Notes: a model not told the origin generated them from the sequence alone. Shown: positions 34,622 to 45,563, numbered from the stretch's first letter. The stretch is DNA of 64,000 nt from Chitinophagaceae bacterium (GCA_016710935.1 JADJTY010000003.1:620001-684000); one strand, 5' to 3'. Made by a program: numbers and translations.

Positions 34622-35182
34622 ATGAAAAGAAAAATTGTGGTTGCAGTAACGGGTGCCAGCGGTTCGGTATATGCTGATGTATTGCTTAAGAAACTGATAC
34701 AGCTTAAGGAACAATGGGATGAGCTGAGCCTGGTGATGACTGAAAATGCCAAAGATGTGTGGAAGATAGAACTGGATAACGAAAACTACAGCCATTATGA
34801 AGTGCGACAATTTACACAGCAGGATTTTAATGCGCCGTTTGCTTCCGGATCGGGACAATATGATACGATGATCATCATTCCCTGCAGTATGGGTACACTC
34901 GGGCGTATTGCGGCTGGTATTTCCAACGACCTGATAAGCCGTGCCGCAGATGTTGTTTTAAAGGAAAGAAGAAAACTGATCTGTGTAGCAAGGGATACGC
35001 CTTACAATCTTATTCATATCCGAAATATGGAAACCATAACACTTGCAGGCGGAATAATATGCCCCGCTACGCCATCTTTTTACAGCAAACCAACCACTAT
35101 TGAAGAAGTGGCTGCAACTGTTGTTGACCGGGTCATTGACCTTGCCGGTTTAGAAAATAAAGCCTACAGATGGGGTAAATAA
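34622..35182 (+). CDS. ubiX: Flavin prenyltransferase UbiX
   Basis: A 186-residue flavoprotein that joins dimethylallyl phosphate to FMN, making prenyl-FMN for UbiD-type decarboxylases. Motifs: N-terminal VAVTGASGSVYADVLLKKL (FMN binding), IIIPCSMGTLGRIAAGISNDLISRAADVVLKERRKLICVARDTPYNLIHIRNM and the C-terminal FYSKPTTIEEV. No ubiD is in the window. A bidirectional terminator follows, shared with the convergent LolA gene. Confidence 0.95.
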   Translation: MKRKIVVAVTGASGSVYADVLLKKLIQLKEQWDELSLVMTENAKDVWKIELDNENYSHYEVRQFTQQDFNAPFASGSGQYDTMIIIPCSMGTLGRIAAGISNDLISRAADVVLKERRKLICVARDTPYNLIHIRNMETITLAGGIICPATPSFYSKPTTIEEVAATVVDRVIDLAGLENKAYRWGK

Positions 35183-35213
35183 AAAAGCCATCACAGTAAT
35201 GTGACGGCTCTTT
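35181..35213. terminator. Bidirectional terminator between ubiX and lolA
   Basis: Stem agccatcaca (35186..35195) with tgtgacggct (35200..35209), loop gtaa, one mismatch. A6 on the left (T6 for the minus strand) and a T-rich right flank allow use by both converging genes. Confidence 0.8.
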
Positions 35214-35234
35214 AAATTATTTTTTAATGACAAT

Positions 35235-35897
35235 TTATCTCAAATCAACCAGTTCCATTCCGGGATAATTTTTCTGGTTAAATAAAAACGTTGCGTCAGG
35301 AATGACTGAAGCAGTATTCATACCACTTACAGTATAAGTGTACCTGTTTCCGGCCTTTTCAAAAACCTTGGTTGAAGTAATTGTTTTTGCTGTTTTATTT
35401 ATGAACACAATTACTTTATGAAACAATTTTGATTTATCAATTGGCGTAAGTTCAATTTCCTGTACACCTTTTGCATCGCTGTTTAGTTTGTACAAGAAAT
35501 CTTTATCGTAAAAATTGGTAAATAATTTTTGAGGAGTGATGGTGTTATTGGAAAGATCAAGTTTTGTAAGGGTTATTTCTTTTGCGGCTGCATCCACCGT
35601 CCATATATTACTGCCATCACAAAATATATCCTGTCCTGCTACTTTAATACGGTATTTGGTTCCTTTCATATACACGGTTCCGGTTTTATTGCCCAGCAGT
35701 TTATTTGCTGCATTTTCAATTTTGAGGCTAAAATTAGACTGAACCGATTTAAACGTTTTGAATTTTGCACTTACGGCATCCAGTATCTTTTTTGCTTCGG
35801 GATCACTATTGCCCATGCCCTTGGGAGTCTGCGCACTTACTGTACAAAATATTGCTAACATTAATACTGCCACACTTAAAATTTTCTTCATTTTCAT
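35235..35897 (-). CDS. lolA: LolA-like outer-membrane lipoprotein carrier
   Basis: A 220-residue periplasmic protein with signal peptide MKMKKILSVAVLMLAIFCTVSAQ. The mature part shows the LolA pattern: LDAVSAKFKTFKSVQSNFSLKIEN, KGTKYRIKVAGQDIFCDGSNIWTVD and ELTPIDKSKLFHKVIVFINK. It would ferry lipoproteins from LolCDE to the outer membrane, where the many Bacteroidota lipoproteins (several encoded here) reside. Length is normal. Confidence 0.92.
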   Translation of the reverse strand: MKMKKILSVAVLMLAIFCTVSAQTPKGMGNSDPEAKKILDAVSAKFKTFKSVQSNFSLKIENAANKLLGNKTGTVYMKGTKYRIKVAGQDIFCDGSNIWTVDAAAKEITLTKLDLSNNTITPQKLFTNFYDKDFLYKLNSDAKGVQEIELTPIDKSKLFHKVIVFINKTAKTITSTKVFEKAGNRYTYTVSGMNTASVIPDATFLFNQKNYPGMELVDLR

Positions 35898-36125
35898 TGT
35901 TTAATATTAAAAAAAATATCGCTTCTTAAGCGGATGCAAAGATACATCAATAGACGGTTTCATACACGGCATGTTTAAGCGGTTTATCTAATAAACTGTT
36001 AATGTAAAGCCATTAATAAAATAACTAACTTCCCGGGGGCGTTAAAATTCAAAAGAATGCCTATTTTGCAGATCTTCAACCCAACTCCGCTATTGATCCT
36101 TTTATAAGCATCTTTTAATTTTCAC

Positions 36126-37325
36126 ATGATGGAAAAAAACATTGCCATTTCCCAGCGGGAAACCTATAGCCCTACGCAATTCACTGAATTTTTATGGTGG
36201 TTATCTACCGCCGAAAAAGAAATTTTAGTGGATTCTGTCGTTGACAGGAACCGGTATACAATCATTGGAATGACTGTGTTAGCAACCTGGGCATTTGCCA
36301 CTTTTACCTGGGCTTACTTTTTTAATACCATAGTTGACTCTGTATTACTGACTGTAGCATTGGGTCTTTTTATGGGTTTTATTATTCTTACTATTGACCG
36401 GGCATTAATAAAAGGTATTACCAAATTTAATAAGCGAAAACTGGCTCCGCTCTTTTTTCGGGGATTACTGGCATTAACCATTGGCACTTTTATGGCACAA
36501 CCCGCTGTGTTATATATGTTTGATAAAGAAATAAAACTACAAACGTCGCTGGATAATGAGAAAAAGAAAATGCTGAAACAACAGGAATTGCTGGCATTGT
36601 ATAAAACCCCCAAGGATGCACTAACAAAACAAACTGCTGAACTTAAGGCAGTGCTTGATTTAAAATACGATGCTGTTAGTAAAGCCCGGAATAATTTTTT
36701 ATCCGAAACAGATGGAAGCGGCGGGTCAGGAAAAGTGGGTATTAAAGATATAGCCATTGCCAAGCGAAACGAATATCAGAAACTGGATGACGAATACCAG
36801 GTCCTGTTAAAACAAACAATGCCCAAGGTGGATAGTGCAGAAGCAGCTTTAAAAGAAATTGACAATAAAATAAAAGTTGAAGAAGCAAATTTTACTACCT
36901 ACTTTAATAATGGTTTTTTAACCAGGGTAGAAGCTTTGACCAATTTATTAAAAAATAATGCTGCCCTGCAGTTTCGTTATTACCTGATCGTATTTATTTT
37001 GATGCTGATTGAACTAATGCCGGTGATCGCAAAAACGATGTTGCCATCAGGCAGTTACGATGAAAAGGTTATGCTTCGGGAGGAAATGGAGATGGAAATT
37101 GCTCACAGCAATATACGCAAGGAACAACAACTGAAAGAACTCTACAATCAAATGGCATTTGATAATGATAAAGAGGCTATTACAGCTTTCTTTTCACTCA
37201 CCAAAGAAGATCGCACTGAAAAAATGAAAAGTTTCAGCAACAAGTGGAAGGAAGAAAATCACCATACCTTTGACGGCCTGTGGGAAAAAATGAAAAAAGA
37301 GATACTTACGAAGCAGGAAAACTGA
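36126..37325 (+). CDS. DUF4407 membrane protein
   Basis: A 399-residue inner-membrane protein. N-terminal FTEFLWWLSTAEKEIL and RNRYTIIGMTVLATWAFATFTWAYFF are the DUF4407 hallmark. Hydrophobic segments at about 45-67, 70-92, 111-131 and 283-305; between the third and fourth is a long, charged, coiled-coil-prone periplasmic region (about 135-280). The cytoplasmic C-terminus (about 310-399) is also charged and helical. The function of the family is unknown; the topology suggests a sensor or scaffold. It stands 75 bp before the amylase gene. Confidence 0.9.
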   Translation: MMEKNIAISQRETYSPTQFTEFLWWLSTAEKEILVDSVVDRNRYTIIGMTVLATWAFATFTWAYFFNTIVDSVLLTVALGLFMGFIILTIDRALIKGITKFNKRKLAPLFFRGLLALTIGTFMAQPAVLYMFDKEIKLQTSLDNEKKKMLKQQELLALYKTPKDALTKQTAELKAVLDLKYDAVSKARNNFLSETDGSGGSGKVGIKDIAIAKRNEYQKLDDEYQVLLKQTMPKVDSAEAALKEIDNKIKVEEANFTTYFNNGFLTRVEALTNLLKNNAALQFRYYLIVFILMLIELMPVIAKTMLPSGSYDEKVMLREEMEMEIAHSNIRKEQQLKELYNQMAFDNDKEAITAFFSLTKEDRTEKMKSFSNKWKEENHHTFDGLWEKMKKEILTKQEN

Positions 37326-37399
37326 CCAAATCCTTAAACAGAAAAGCAAATGTGAACTTTTTCTTTTATCTTCAAAGTGTAATTAATACACATTGCTAT

Positions 37400-39941
37400 A
37401 TGAGAAGATGCTACTTAACGCTTGCATTCCTTGTTGTACTGTTTTCAACCAATGCCCAGCAGGTTTTTATGCAGGGCTGGTACTGGGATTATCCCAAAAC
37501 TGCAAATGGTTTCAGCTGGGCCGATACACTGCGGCTTAAAGCTGCCCATTTAAAATCATCCGGCATTACCCATATCTGGTTTCCCCCGCACAGCGTTGCC
37601 AGTTTTGGTACCAACAGCAATGGCTACGACCCCAAAGATCTTTTCATTGGTAACCAAACAACCGGTTTGGGTACTCGTGCAGCATTAAACAGTATGCTTG
37701 CCGAATTTACTGCACAGGGAATAGCGCCGGTTGCAGATATGGTATATAATCACCGGGATGGTGGCAATGCAGAAGTAAACCCGGCAGTAAAATCTTACAT
37801 CACCAATTTTTATACAGCAGCTAAAGAACCTTTTCCTTCCGACAGGTATAGGTGTATTCTACCGCTGGGCGGTGCCAGTGGCAATGGTGCAGGTGAATAT
37901 ATTTTTAAATTCAGTTCTAAAACAGGCGATATCCGTTTTAATAGTTATACTTACAAGATCTATATGCAAACCAACACGGTTGGTTACCAGGGCCTGCCGG
38001 ATCTGAATGAAGTGGAACCCAATGGGGGCGATGATTGCGGGCAAGTCAGCAATAATATTTTACTGGGTAAAAATATGTTTGTTACTGTTGAAACCGGTGG
38101 CGGATGCAATACAGATGAATTTCGTTTGCAGTTAAACCCGGGCGATTTTAATCCTGCGGGCGATACCATTTTTATTTACATGAATAATACAGGCGGATAT
38201 TCCGACCATCGTATTTATGGCATATACAGTTCATCAAGGGCAACAGATATTGTGAATGACCTGTTGTACCAAACCTATACCGATTATAATTCAGTAGCCA
38301 GTGGAAGAGGGCAGATGAATTATGATTTTTTTAAACCAAATGATGCCAATGCATCCAGTACTTTTTTAAACGGCGATTGGGATGGTATGTATTTCTTTTA
38401 TGATTATGACCAGTTTCAAAAGAAAACGGCAGATACCTTGATTGAATGGACCAAATGGAACTGGGATGAACTGGGTGTGCGGGGGATGCGTATGGATGCG
38501 ATCAAGCATTTTAGTCCTGCTTTTGTTGCAGATCTGCTCGACAGCATGCATGCATATGGCAAAGATCCCAGTATGGTAGTAGGTGAGTGGTATGGCACCA
38601 ACCCCGTAGAATTAAGTGGCTGGGTTAACAGTGTAAAAGCAAATATGACACCGGGAGCCCTGGCAGCCATTCAACCCAAAATATTTGATTTTACATTACG
38701 TGAACAACTGCGCCTGGCCTGCGATGATGGTGGTTACGATAGCCGCAATATATTTAATAACAGCCTGCATGATGCAGCATCATTGAGTGGTTTCAATATC
38801 ATCACTTTTGTAAATAACCACGACTTCAGGGATGCCTCCGGCTTTGCTTCCCTGATCCGTAATAATCCGAACCTGGCGTATGCTTATATCTTAACCAATA
38901 ACCAGTTGGGCGTACCTACGGTATTTTATCCCGATTATTATGGCTACCCGGCTCCAGCAGGAGGTTTATACGGTTATCATCCAACCAACCTGCCGCCCTA
39001 TAAAACGGAAATTGACAGGCTGATGCTGGCATTGAAATTATACATCAACGGCTCACCAACGGTTGATTACCTGAACCGTTTTGGTACGCCGTACAGCAGT
39101 AATTTTATCCAGGGCTCTTCAAACAAAGCATTGATCTATCAATTACAGGGCTTTGCTGCCAACGGTAACAAAGATGTGATCGTGGCCATTAATTTTGGCA
39201 GCACAACGCTAAGGGTAGACCATGGAATTAATACAAGAGGAGGAGCCATTACACCGGGTACCCGTTTTACAGATATACTGGCCCGTTCGGCTTTTCCTTA
39301 CCAGTTGGTAAGTGGCAGCAACCAGGTGTATATTGAATTACCACCACAGAGTTATTCTGTTTGGGTACAGGGCGAAGTTTTCACTTTACCCTTATCGCTC
39401 CCTCTCTTTTAAAGGCAAGGATGTTGCCGGCAATACAGAGCTGGAATGGAAAGTAAGCAACGAAACCGGAGTATTAAAATATGAGGTGGAAAGATCAGTT
39501 AACCAAACCGATTTTAGTTCGATCGGAAATGTAATTGCAGTAAACAATACCGACAATACAACCACTTACCGGTTTACAGATAAGCTGCTACCGGCTTCGG
39601 AATATTTATTTTACCGGCTGAAGATCATTGATAAGAACGGTGCCGAAAAATACAGCGATATCGTTAAGATAAAAAGAAGCGCCATCAGCTTTGATGCATT
39701 TGTGTCACCTAATCCTGCGCCTGCAGGAAATATACAGTTCATTATAAACGCTTCCAATTCAAAAAGTTTAACCATTACTGTTTTTAATGCAGGTGGGCAG
39801 CAGGTTTACCTGGGGCAGCAAAAAATCAGTGCGGGCACCAACCGGCATATTTTACCCGTTAAGACATTAGCAGCAGGCAATTATATACTCTCTGTACAGG
39901 ATGGCGAAAAGGAGATCAGGAGAAATTTCCTGGTTAATTAA
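37400..39941 (+). pseudogene. Secreted GH13 alpha-amylase with T9SS domain, broken by a +1 frameshift
   Basis: Starch-degrading enzyme with signal peptide MRRCYLTLAFLVVLFSTNAQ (start ATG 37400). The catalytic barrel has VFMQGWYWDYP, VADMVYNHRDGG, the nucleophile in GMRMDAIKH (about residue 366), acid/base Glu in VVGEWYG (about 394) and FVNNHD (about 472). An inserted beta domain (about 155-290) interrupts the barrel. The first frame stops at 39412 (LPLSLPLF); the next frame continues FKGKDVAGNTELEWKVSNETG... into a type IX sorting domain (VSPNPAPAGN ... NYILSVQDG). Deleting one C of the CCC at 39400..39402 yields LPLSLLSFKGKD, the usual linker, and an 846-residue protein. Without repair, the enzyme lacks its secretion signal. 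Confidence 0.9.
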
Positions 39942-40021
39942 AAATTCAGTTGCTTATTTGAAGAGGCTTAATTATTGGGCCAATGCCTTATTTTTGTCGC
40001 CCCGGTGAACCGGTGAAAACT

Positions 40022-42625
40022 ATGGCAAAAGCAACTGCTGAAACACCCTTAATGCAACAACACAATGCCATCAAGGCCAGGTACCCTGATGCCATATTGC
40101 TGTTTCGTGTAGGCGATTTTTATGAAACCTTCGGACAGGATGCCATCACCACTGCTGCTGTGTTAGGCATTACCCTAACCAAACGCAATAATGGAAATCC
40201 CGATGCATCTGAACTGGCAGGCTTTCCCCATCATGCTTTGGATACTTATTTACACAAACTGGTAAAAGCGGGTTATCGTGTGGCCATCTGCGATCAGTTG
40301 GAAGACCCCAAACAAGCCAAAGGAATTGTAAAACGTGGCGTAACAGAACTGGTTACACCAGGCGTTGCAACCAGCGATAAATTACTGGAGCATAACAGCA
40401 ATAATTTTTTGGCTGCACTGCATTTTGATGAAGAGAAAATAGGTATTGCGTTTTTAGACATCAGCACCGGCGAATTTTTTGTTGCAGAAGGCGATAAGGA
40501 ATATGCCGATAAATTATTACAGAGTTTAAAACCTGCTGAAGTAATTTTTCAGCGCAGCCAGCAAAAATATTTTAAAGAACATTTCGGCACCAAATTTTTT
40601 ACCTACACTTTGGAGGAATGGATCTTTGCTGAAGCTTACGCAACGGAGAGTTTATTAAAACATTTTGGCACACATAGCCTGAAAGGCTTTGGTATTGAAG
40701 GGCAGCAAATGGGCATTATTGCTGCCGGTGCCATCTTACATTATTTAAAAGATACAGAGCATCCCAACCTGGGGCATATCACCTCTATACAAAGAATTGA
40801 CCGGGAAGATCATTTGTGGATGGATCGTTTTACCATTCGTAATCTGGAATTGTTTGGCGGTGCAGAAGGAAGCAATACTTTATTAAAGGTTTTGGATAAT
40901 AGCGTTTCGGCCATGGGAGCCAGACTGCTAAAACGCTGGATGGTACTTCCTTTGAACAATATTGTAAAAATAAATGAGCGACTGAATACGGTTGAGTATT
41001 TAATAAAAGAAGTTGATCTTCGGAACAAAATAACACAATCCATTAAGCAGGCAGGTGATGTAGAAAGACTGGTGAGTAAAGTACCGCTTAAAAAAGTGAA
41101 CCCCCGGGAGGTTTTACAAATTGCAAAAGGGTTGCATCAAACAGCTTTGATCAAAGAGATCTGCGAAACATCTTCCAACGAGTATTTAAAAAGGCTGGGC
41201 GACTCACTCAACCCCTGTAAATATATTTTTGATAAGATCGTTAAAGAGTTGAATGAAAATCCACCGGTTGCTGCATCAAAAGGAAATGTAATTGCAGCGG
41301 GTATTAATGAAGAACTGGATGCTTTAAGAAAAATTGCCAGCGGAGGTAAAGATTACTTAGTTGAAATACAACAAAGGGAAGCAATAGCTACCGGCATATC
41401 TTCTTTAAAAATCAGTTTCAATAATGTTTTTGGATATTACCTGGAAGTAACGCATGTACATAAAACCAAAGTGCCGGAAAACTGGATACGCAAACAAACA
41501 TTGGTTAATGCCGAAAGGTATATCACTCCCGAATTAAAAGAATACGAAGAAAAGATCGTTGGAGCGGAAGATAAAATCCTTGCAATAGAAATGCAGCTCT
41601 TTGAAGAATTGCTGAACGAATTGCAGGATTATATTGCGCCGATGCAGGTGAACGGGCATGTGATGGCTGTACTGGATTGTTTGTGTTGTTTTGCAAACAA
41701 TGCCCTGCAATTCAAATATAAAAAACCAGTGCTGCAGGATGATTTTGTGTTGGATATAAAAGATAGCCGCCACCCGGTGATTGAAAGAAATCTGCCTGTT
41801 GGCGAAGCTTATATCGCCAATGATATTTACCTGGATCCTTCATCACAACAGATCATTATTTTAACCGGCCCAAACATGAGTGGTAAGAGTGCCATACTCA
41901 GGCAAACGGCTTTGATAACACTGATGGCACATATGGGAAGTTTTGTGCCGGCCAGCGATGCAAAAATTCCGTTGACCGATAAAATATTTACAAGAGTTGG
42001 TGCCAGTGATAATTTAAGCGGTGGAGAAAGTACTTTTATGGTAGAAATGAATGAGACGGCGAGCATCATCAACAACCTTACCAAACGCAGTTTAATTTTA
42101 CTGGATGAAATCGGACGTGGCACATCAACCTATGATGGTATCAGCATTGCCTGGAGCATTGCAGAGTTTTTGCACAACTCCGTTCATCAGCCCAAAACAT
42201 TATTTGCCACACATTACCATGAGTTGAATGAACTGGAAAATAAATTTGCAGGCATAAAAAACTTTCATGTAACCAATAAAGAAGTTGGCAATAAAATAAT
42301 TTTCCTGCGTAAACTGGCGCCTGGCGGAAGCATACATAGTTTTGGTATTCATGTGGCACGTATGGCCGGTATGCCACCACAACTGATCGACCGTGCGAAT
42401 GAAATTTTAAAACAACTGGAAGACAGCAGGGAAGGGGGCGAAGGTATTAACCTGGAGGAGAACATTAAAAAATTATCTGCCCCTAAAATGCAGCTCAGTA
42501 TTTTTGATGCGCACTCTGCCACTTTTGATGAAATAAGAAATTTGCTGGAAGCCGTGGATATAAACCGTTTAACGCCTGTGGAAGCTTTGTTAAAACTGCA
42601 GGAGATAAAAGGGAAAGTGAAGTAA
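40022..42625 (+). CDS. mutS: DNA mismatch repair protein MutS
   Basis: An 867-residue ATPase that binds mispaired bases. N-terminal mismatch-reading motif FRVGDFYETFG (Phe-x-Glu), connector and lever domains, clamp region SFNNVFGYYLEVTHVHK, Walker A GPNMSGKS (about 615), Walker B LILLDEIGRGTSTYDG (about 691) and the HELNELE region. The start at 40022 (MAKATAETPLMQQHNAIKARYPD) is preferred to 39983, which adds 13 unrelated residues. Single gene; mutL not seen. A working MutS argues against a mutator background as the cause of the frameshifts nearby, if it is expressed. Confidence 0.97.
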   Translation: MAKATAETPLMQQHNAIKARYPDAILLFRVGDFYETFGQDAITTAAVLGITLTKRNNGNPDASELAGFPHHALDTYLHKLVKAGYRVAICDQLEDPKQAKGIVKRGVTELVTPGVATSDKLLEHNSNNFLAALHFDEEKIGIAFLDISTGEFFVAEGDKEYADKLLQSLKPAEVIFQRSQQKYFKEHFGTKFFTYTLEEWIFAEAYATESLLKHFGTHSLKGFGIEGQQMGIIAAGAILHYLKDTEHPNLGHITSIQRIDREDHLWMDRFTIRNLELFGGAEGSNTLLKVLDNSVSAMGARLLKRWMVLPLNNIVKINERLNTVEYLIKEVDLRNKITQSIKQAGDVERLVSKVPLKKVNPREVLQIAKGLHQTALIKEICETSSNEYLKRLGDSLNPCKYIFDKIVKELNENPPVAASKGNVIAAGINEELDALRKIASGGKDYLVEIQQREAIATGISSLKISFNNVFGYYLEVTHVHKTKVPENWIRKQTLVNAERYITPELKEYEEKIVGAEDKILAIEMQLFEELLNELQDYIAPMQVNGHVMAVLDCLCCFANNALQFKYKKPVLQDDFVLDIKDSRHPVIERNLPVGEAYIANDIYLDPSSQQIIILTGPNMSGKSAILRQTALITLMAHMGSFVPASDAKIPLTDKIFTRVGASDNLSGGESTFMVEMNETASIINNLTKRSLILLDEIGRGTSTYDGISIAWSIAEFLHNSVHQPKTLFATHYHELNELENKFAGIKNFHVTNKEVGNKIIFLRKLAPGGSIHSFGIHVARMAGMPPQLIDRANEILKQLEDSREGGEGINLEENIKKLSAPKMQLSIFDAHSATFDEIRNLLEAVDINRLTPVEALLKLQEIKGKVK

Positions 42626-42747
42626 GGCATAATCATGCTGTTGTATGTGTAATTTCCTGTTATTCTTCATCTATCCTGTTAAAATCATATTAACTCTTGC
42701 AGCATTAATGCTGCTAAAGAGGTCTTTTGTATAATTTCGCCAAACTT

Positions 42748-44811
42748 ATGATAAAAAGGGTACTAACGCTGATCGCTTTAATTCTTACTACAGTATTATC
42801 TACATATGCACAGACCTGTTCATCCATTCCGGGTATGTCGCCCGGTAATGCATTACCGGTTTGCGGAACCTCCGTATTTCACCAGGATGTAGTGATCAAT
42901 TGCAGTGGTCCAGAGGTGGCCCAGGTTGGATGCGCCGTTGGTGCCTCTTCAGAGAGTTCGTTTTGGTACAAGTTTACCTGTTTTCAAAGCGGAACCCTGG
43001 GCTTTTTGATCAGTGGTATTTCAAGTACAGATGATTACGACTGGGTTTTGTTCGATATTACCGGCCGTAATCCCAATGAGGTGTTCTCAAACCCATCATT
43101 GGCCATTTCTATCAATTTGTATGGTGCCGGCAGCGGGCCTGCCCCTTTCCCTGAATCGCCCACCGGTTGCCGGCCGGGTGCGATAGGCAATGTACATTGT
43201 GAAGGTTCTGCCAATGGAAATACACCATTTAATGCCATGCCAACGATAACGGTTGGACGTAATTATTTATTGATGGTAACCAATTGGACAAGAAGTACCG
43301 CAGGATATGATCTTTCTTTTGCCGGGGGTACAGCCAGTATAACAGATCCCAAAGAACCTCATATGGAAAGCTCACGTGCTGCCTGTGATGGTACACAAGC
43401 CACCATCAAGCTTAATAAAAAAATGAAGTGCAACAGTCTTACGTCTTCCGGATCGGAGTTTACGATTACACCTCCGCTGGCAAATGTAGTTTCTGCAGTT
43501 GCCCTGGGTTGTACAGCCAGTTTTGATATGGACTCCCTGATACTTACACTGGATGCTCCATTACCGCCCGGCACCTACAGCATTAATATCAGAAATGGGT
43601 CAGATGGTAATACCATACTGGATAACTGCGACAGGGGGATACCCGTTGGCGAAAGTATTCCCATGATCGTTTATCCGTTGGTTCCAACACCTATGGACAG
43701 TATTTCCAAATTGGGTTGTGAACCCGAAGAAGTACAACTGGTATTCCGCAAAAATATGAAGTGCAGCAGTATTGCCCCGGATGGAAGCGATTTTGAGATA
43801 ACCATGCTTGCAGGCTCTGAGCCGGTTACGGTTGTAAGTGCTTCGGGTAATTGCAATGCAGATGGATTAACACCTGTTATCAAAGTAAAACTGGCAACAG
43901 CATTATCAGCGCCTATCAGAACAAAAGGAACTTACCAGATCCGTTTAAAAACAGGTAATGATGGGAATACCATTATTGATGAATGTGGACAACAAACTCC
44001 CGCCGGGGCTACCCTTATTTTTAATACCAGGGATACCGTGAATGCCAATTTTAGTTACGCGATTCAATATGGTTGCGACAGGGATACTATCAATTATTTT
44101 CATGATGGGAATAATGAAGTGAATTTCTGGAAATGGAATTTTGACAGAACGAGAAACAGCAGCCTGCAAAACCCAACGATTTTGTATGGTACACCCGGGC
44201 TTAAAAAAACTTACCTGATCGTATCCAACGGCACCTGCCGCGATAGCAGTGATACGGTTTCGATATTTATTGATAATGTAGTAAAAGCTGCCTTTGAAGC
44301 AACTGCGATTGTTTGTCCTAATGAACGGGCAACATTTCAAAATAACAGTACCGGTAATCTGGTAAGCTGGCGCTGGGATTTTGGCAATGGATCAACCAGT
44401 AATGCACCCAATCCATCTCCGCAATCCTATAATGTACCCAGGGTTACCACCAATGTTTATCCCAGATTGATTGTACAGAATAACCGGGGCTGTTTGGATA
44501 CGGCCATACAAAAAATTGTGGTACCCAACAGTTGTTATATTGCCGTGCCCAATGCTTTTACGCCCAATAACGACGGTCTTAATGACCAGTTATATCCTTT
44601 AAATGCCTACAAAGCAACCGACCTGCTCTTCCGGGTGTTTAACCGTGTTGGCCAAATGGTATTTGAAACCCGCGACTGGACAAAAAGGTGGGATGGTAGA
44701 TTTAAAGGCCAACCTGCTGATGTGGGTACTTATGTATGGATACTTACCTACACAAATACTGAAACCGGAAAAAGAGTACAGCAAAAGGGAACGAGTATTT
44801 TGTTGCATTAA
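42748..44811 (+). CDS. Secreted multidomain protein with gliding-motility (type B T9SS) C-terminal domain
   Basis: A 687-residue exported protein: signal peptide MIKRVLTLIALILTTVLSTYAQ; a cysteine-containing N-terminal domain (CSSIPGMSPGNALPVCG ... FWYKFTCFQSG); two homologous beta modules (CDGTQATIKLNKKMKCNSLTSSGSEFTI and CEPEEVQLVFRKNMKCSSIAPDGSDFEI); two PKD-like domains (ANFSYAIQYGCDRDTINYFHDG; WRWDFGNGST); and the C-terminal CHU_C domain (VPNAFTPNNDGLNDQLYP ... RVFNRVGQMVFE ... WDGRFKGQPADVGTYVWIL). It is probably a surface adhesin. The ATG at 42748 is used rather than TTG at 42727. A palindromic repeat starts at its stop codon. Confidence 0.9.
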   Translation: MIKRVLTLIALILTTVLSTYAQTCSSIPGMSPGNALPVCGTSVFHQDVVINCSGPEVAQVGCAVGASSESSFWYKFTCFQSGTLGFLISGISSTDDYDWVLFDITGRNPNEVFSNPSLAISINLYGAGSGPAPFPESPTGCRPGAIGNVHCEGSANGNTPFNAMPTITVGRNYLLMVTNWTRSTAGYDLSFAGGTASITDPKEPHMESSRAACDGTQATIKLNKKMKCNSLTSSGSEFTITPPLANVVSAVALGCTASFDMDSLILTLDAPLPPGTYSINIRNGSDGNTILDNCDRGIPVGESIPMIVYPLVPTPMDSISKLGCEPEEVQLVFRKNMKCSSIAPDGSDFEITMLAGSEPVTVVSASGNCNADGLTPVIKVKLATALSAPIRTKGTYQIRLKTGNDGNTIIDECGQQTPAGATLIFNTRDTVNANFSYAIQYGCDRDTINYFHDGNNEVNFWKWNFDRTRNSSLQNPTILYGTPGLKKTYLIVSNGTCRDSSDTVSIFIDNVVKAAFEATAIVCPNERATFQNNSTGNLVSWRWDFGNGSTSNAPNPSPQSYNVPRVTTNVYPRLIVQNNRGCLDTAIQKIVVPNSCYIAVPNAFTPNNDGLNDQLYPLNAYKATDLLFRVFNRVGQMVFETRDWTKRWDGRFKGQPADVGTYVWILTYTNTETGKRVQQKGTSILLH

Positions 44812-44943
44812 GAAACCTATCGGGTTTGCAGGGCAGATTTATGCAGATAAGCAAAACCTATAGGTTTCTAAAGCATGAGCCCACTTTTAAACGCTATAAG
44901 GTTTTCCCGGGCTGCAATGCCGTGGCTGCAAACCTTATAGGTT
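44811..44943. repeat. Two AAACCTAT-type hairpins between convergent genes
   Basis: AGAAACCTAT (44811..44820) pairs with ATAGGTTTCT (44860..44869). TATAAGGTTT (44895..44904) pairs with AAACCTTATA (44929..44938). Both have inner complementary segments. They fill the gap and may double as terminators for the two converging genes. Confidence 0.65.
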
Positions 44944-44946
44944 TTA

Positions 44947-45468
44947 TCATCTCCCCAGCATTTTCCGTTCATCTCTTTCTTCCCGCAGCATGGCACCAAA
45001 ATCCATTTTAAGGGCCATGGTTTTTATAACCAATGCAATGCGTTTTGTTTTAGTGGGTTCTGTTTTAGCTGTTTCTATCCATTTGGTAAAATAGTTGCGG
45101 TGTCCTTGTGGCAGGCTGTTATAGTATTTTAATGCTTCAGGTTCATCCTGTAAACATTCCAGTAATACTGATGGAGGAAGAATAGGAGAGTCATCCAGTT
45201 CCAGTTGTACTTTTACAGTTGCACCTTTTCTTTTTGCAATGCCTTTGCGGATGGCGGCATTAACGGTCAAAATAAAATCGCCCTTCCCCATGGGTATCAA
45301 TGCCAGTTTCTCTACTTTAAAATCATCCAGTTTACCTTTTACCCGGTACGATTTTTTTACGCCGGGGTTTAATTTGTTGGCTATTGTGGCAGGCACTACA
45401 ATATAGGTCCAGCCTGTTTTTTCTCCCTGCTGTGCAAATTGTAATATGGTGGTACTGAAAGTAAGCAT
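44947..45468 (-). CDS. YdeI/OmpD-associated family protein (DUF1905)
   Basis: A 173-residue cytoplasmic protein. Residues ~1-95 match the DUF1905 beta-barrel (GWTYIVVPATIANKLNPGVKKSYRVKGKLDDFKVEKLALIPMGKGDFILTVNAAIRKG), and the C-terminal part (LPPSVLLECLQDEPEALKYYNSLPQGHRNYFTKWIETAKTEPTKTKRI) matches the YdeI/OmdA helical domain, linked in other bacteria to envelope or peptide stress. No biochemical function is established. Confidence 0.88.
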   Translation of the reverse strand: MLTFSTTILQFAQQGEKTGWTYIVVPATIANKLNPGVKKSYRVKGKLDDFKVEKLALIPMGKGDFILTVNAAIRKGIAKRKGATVKVQLELDDSPILPPSVLLECLQDEPEALKYYNSLPQGHRNYFTKWIETAKTEPTKTKRIALVIKTMALKMDFGAMLREERDERKMLGR

Positions 45469-45563
45469 GCGTTACAAGATAAAAAATATTTGCAACAGGT
45501 GCTATATATATAAACTAAAACAGGCCCTTGTGTAAACGAACCTTTATACAGATAATGCGATAA

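Noticed and set aside
37280..37399. Amylase start upstream at 37280
   Set aside because: It overlaps the DUF4407 gene and lies before the real signal peptide at 37400.
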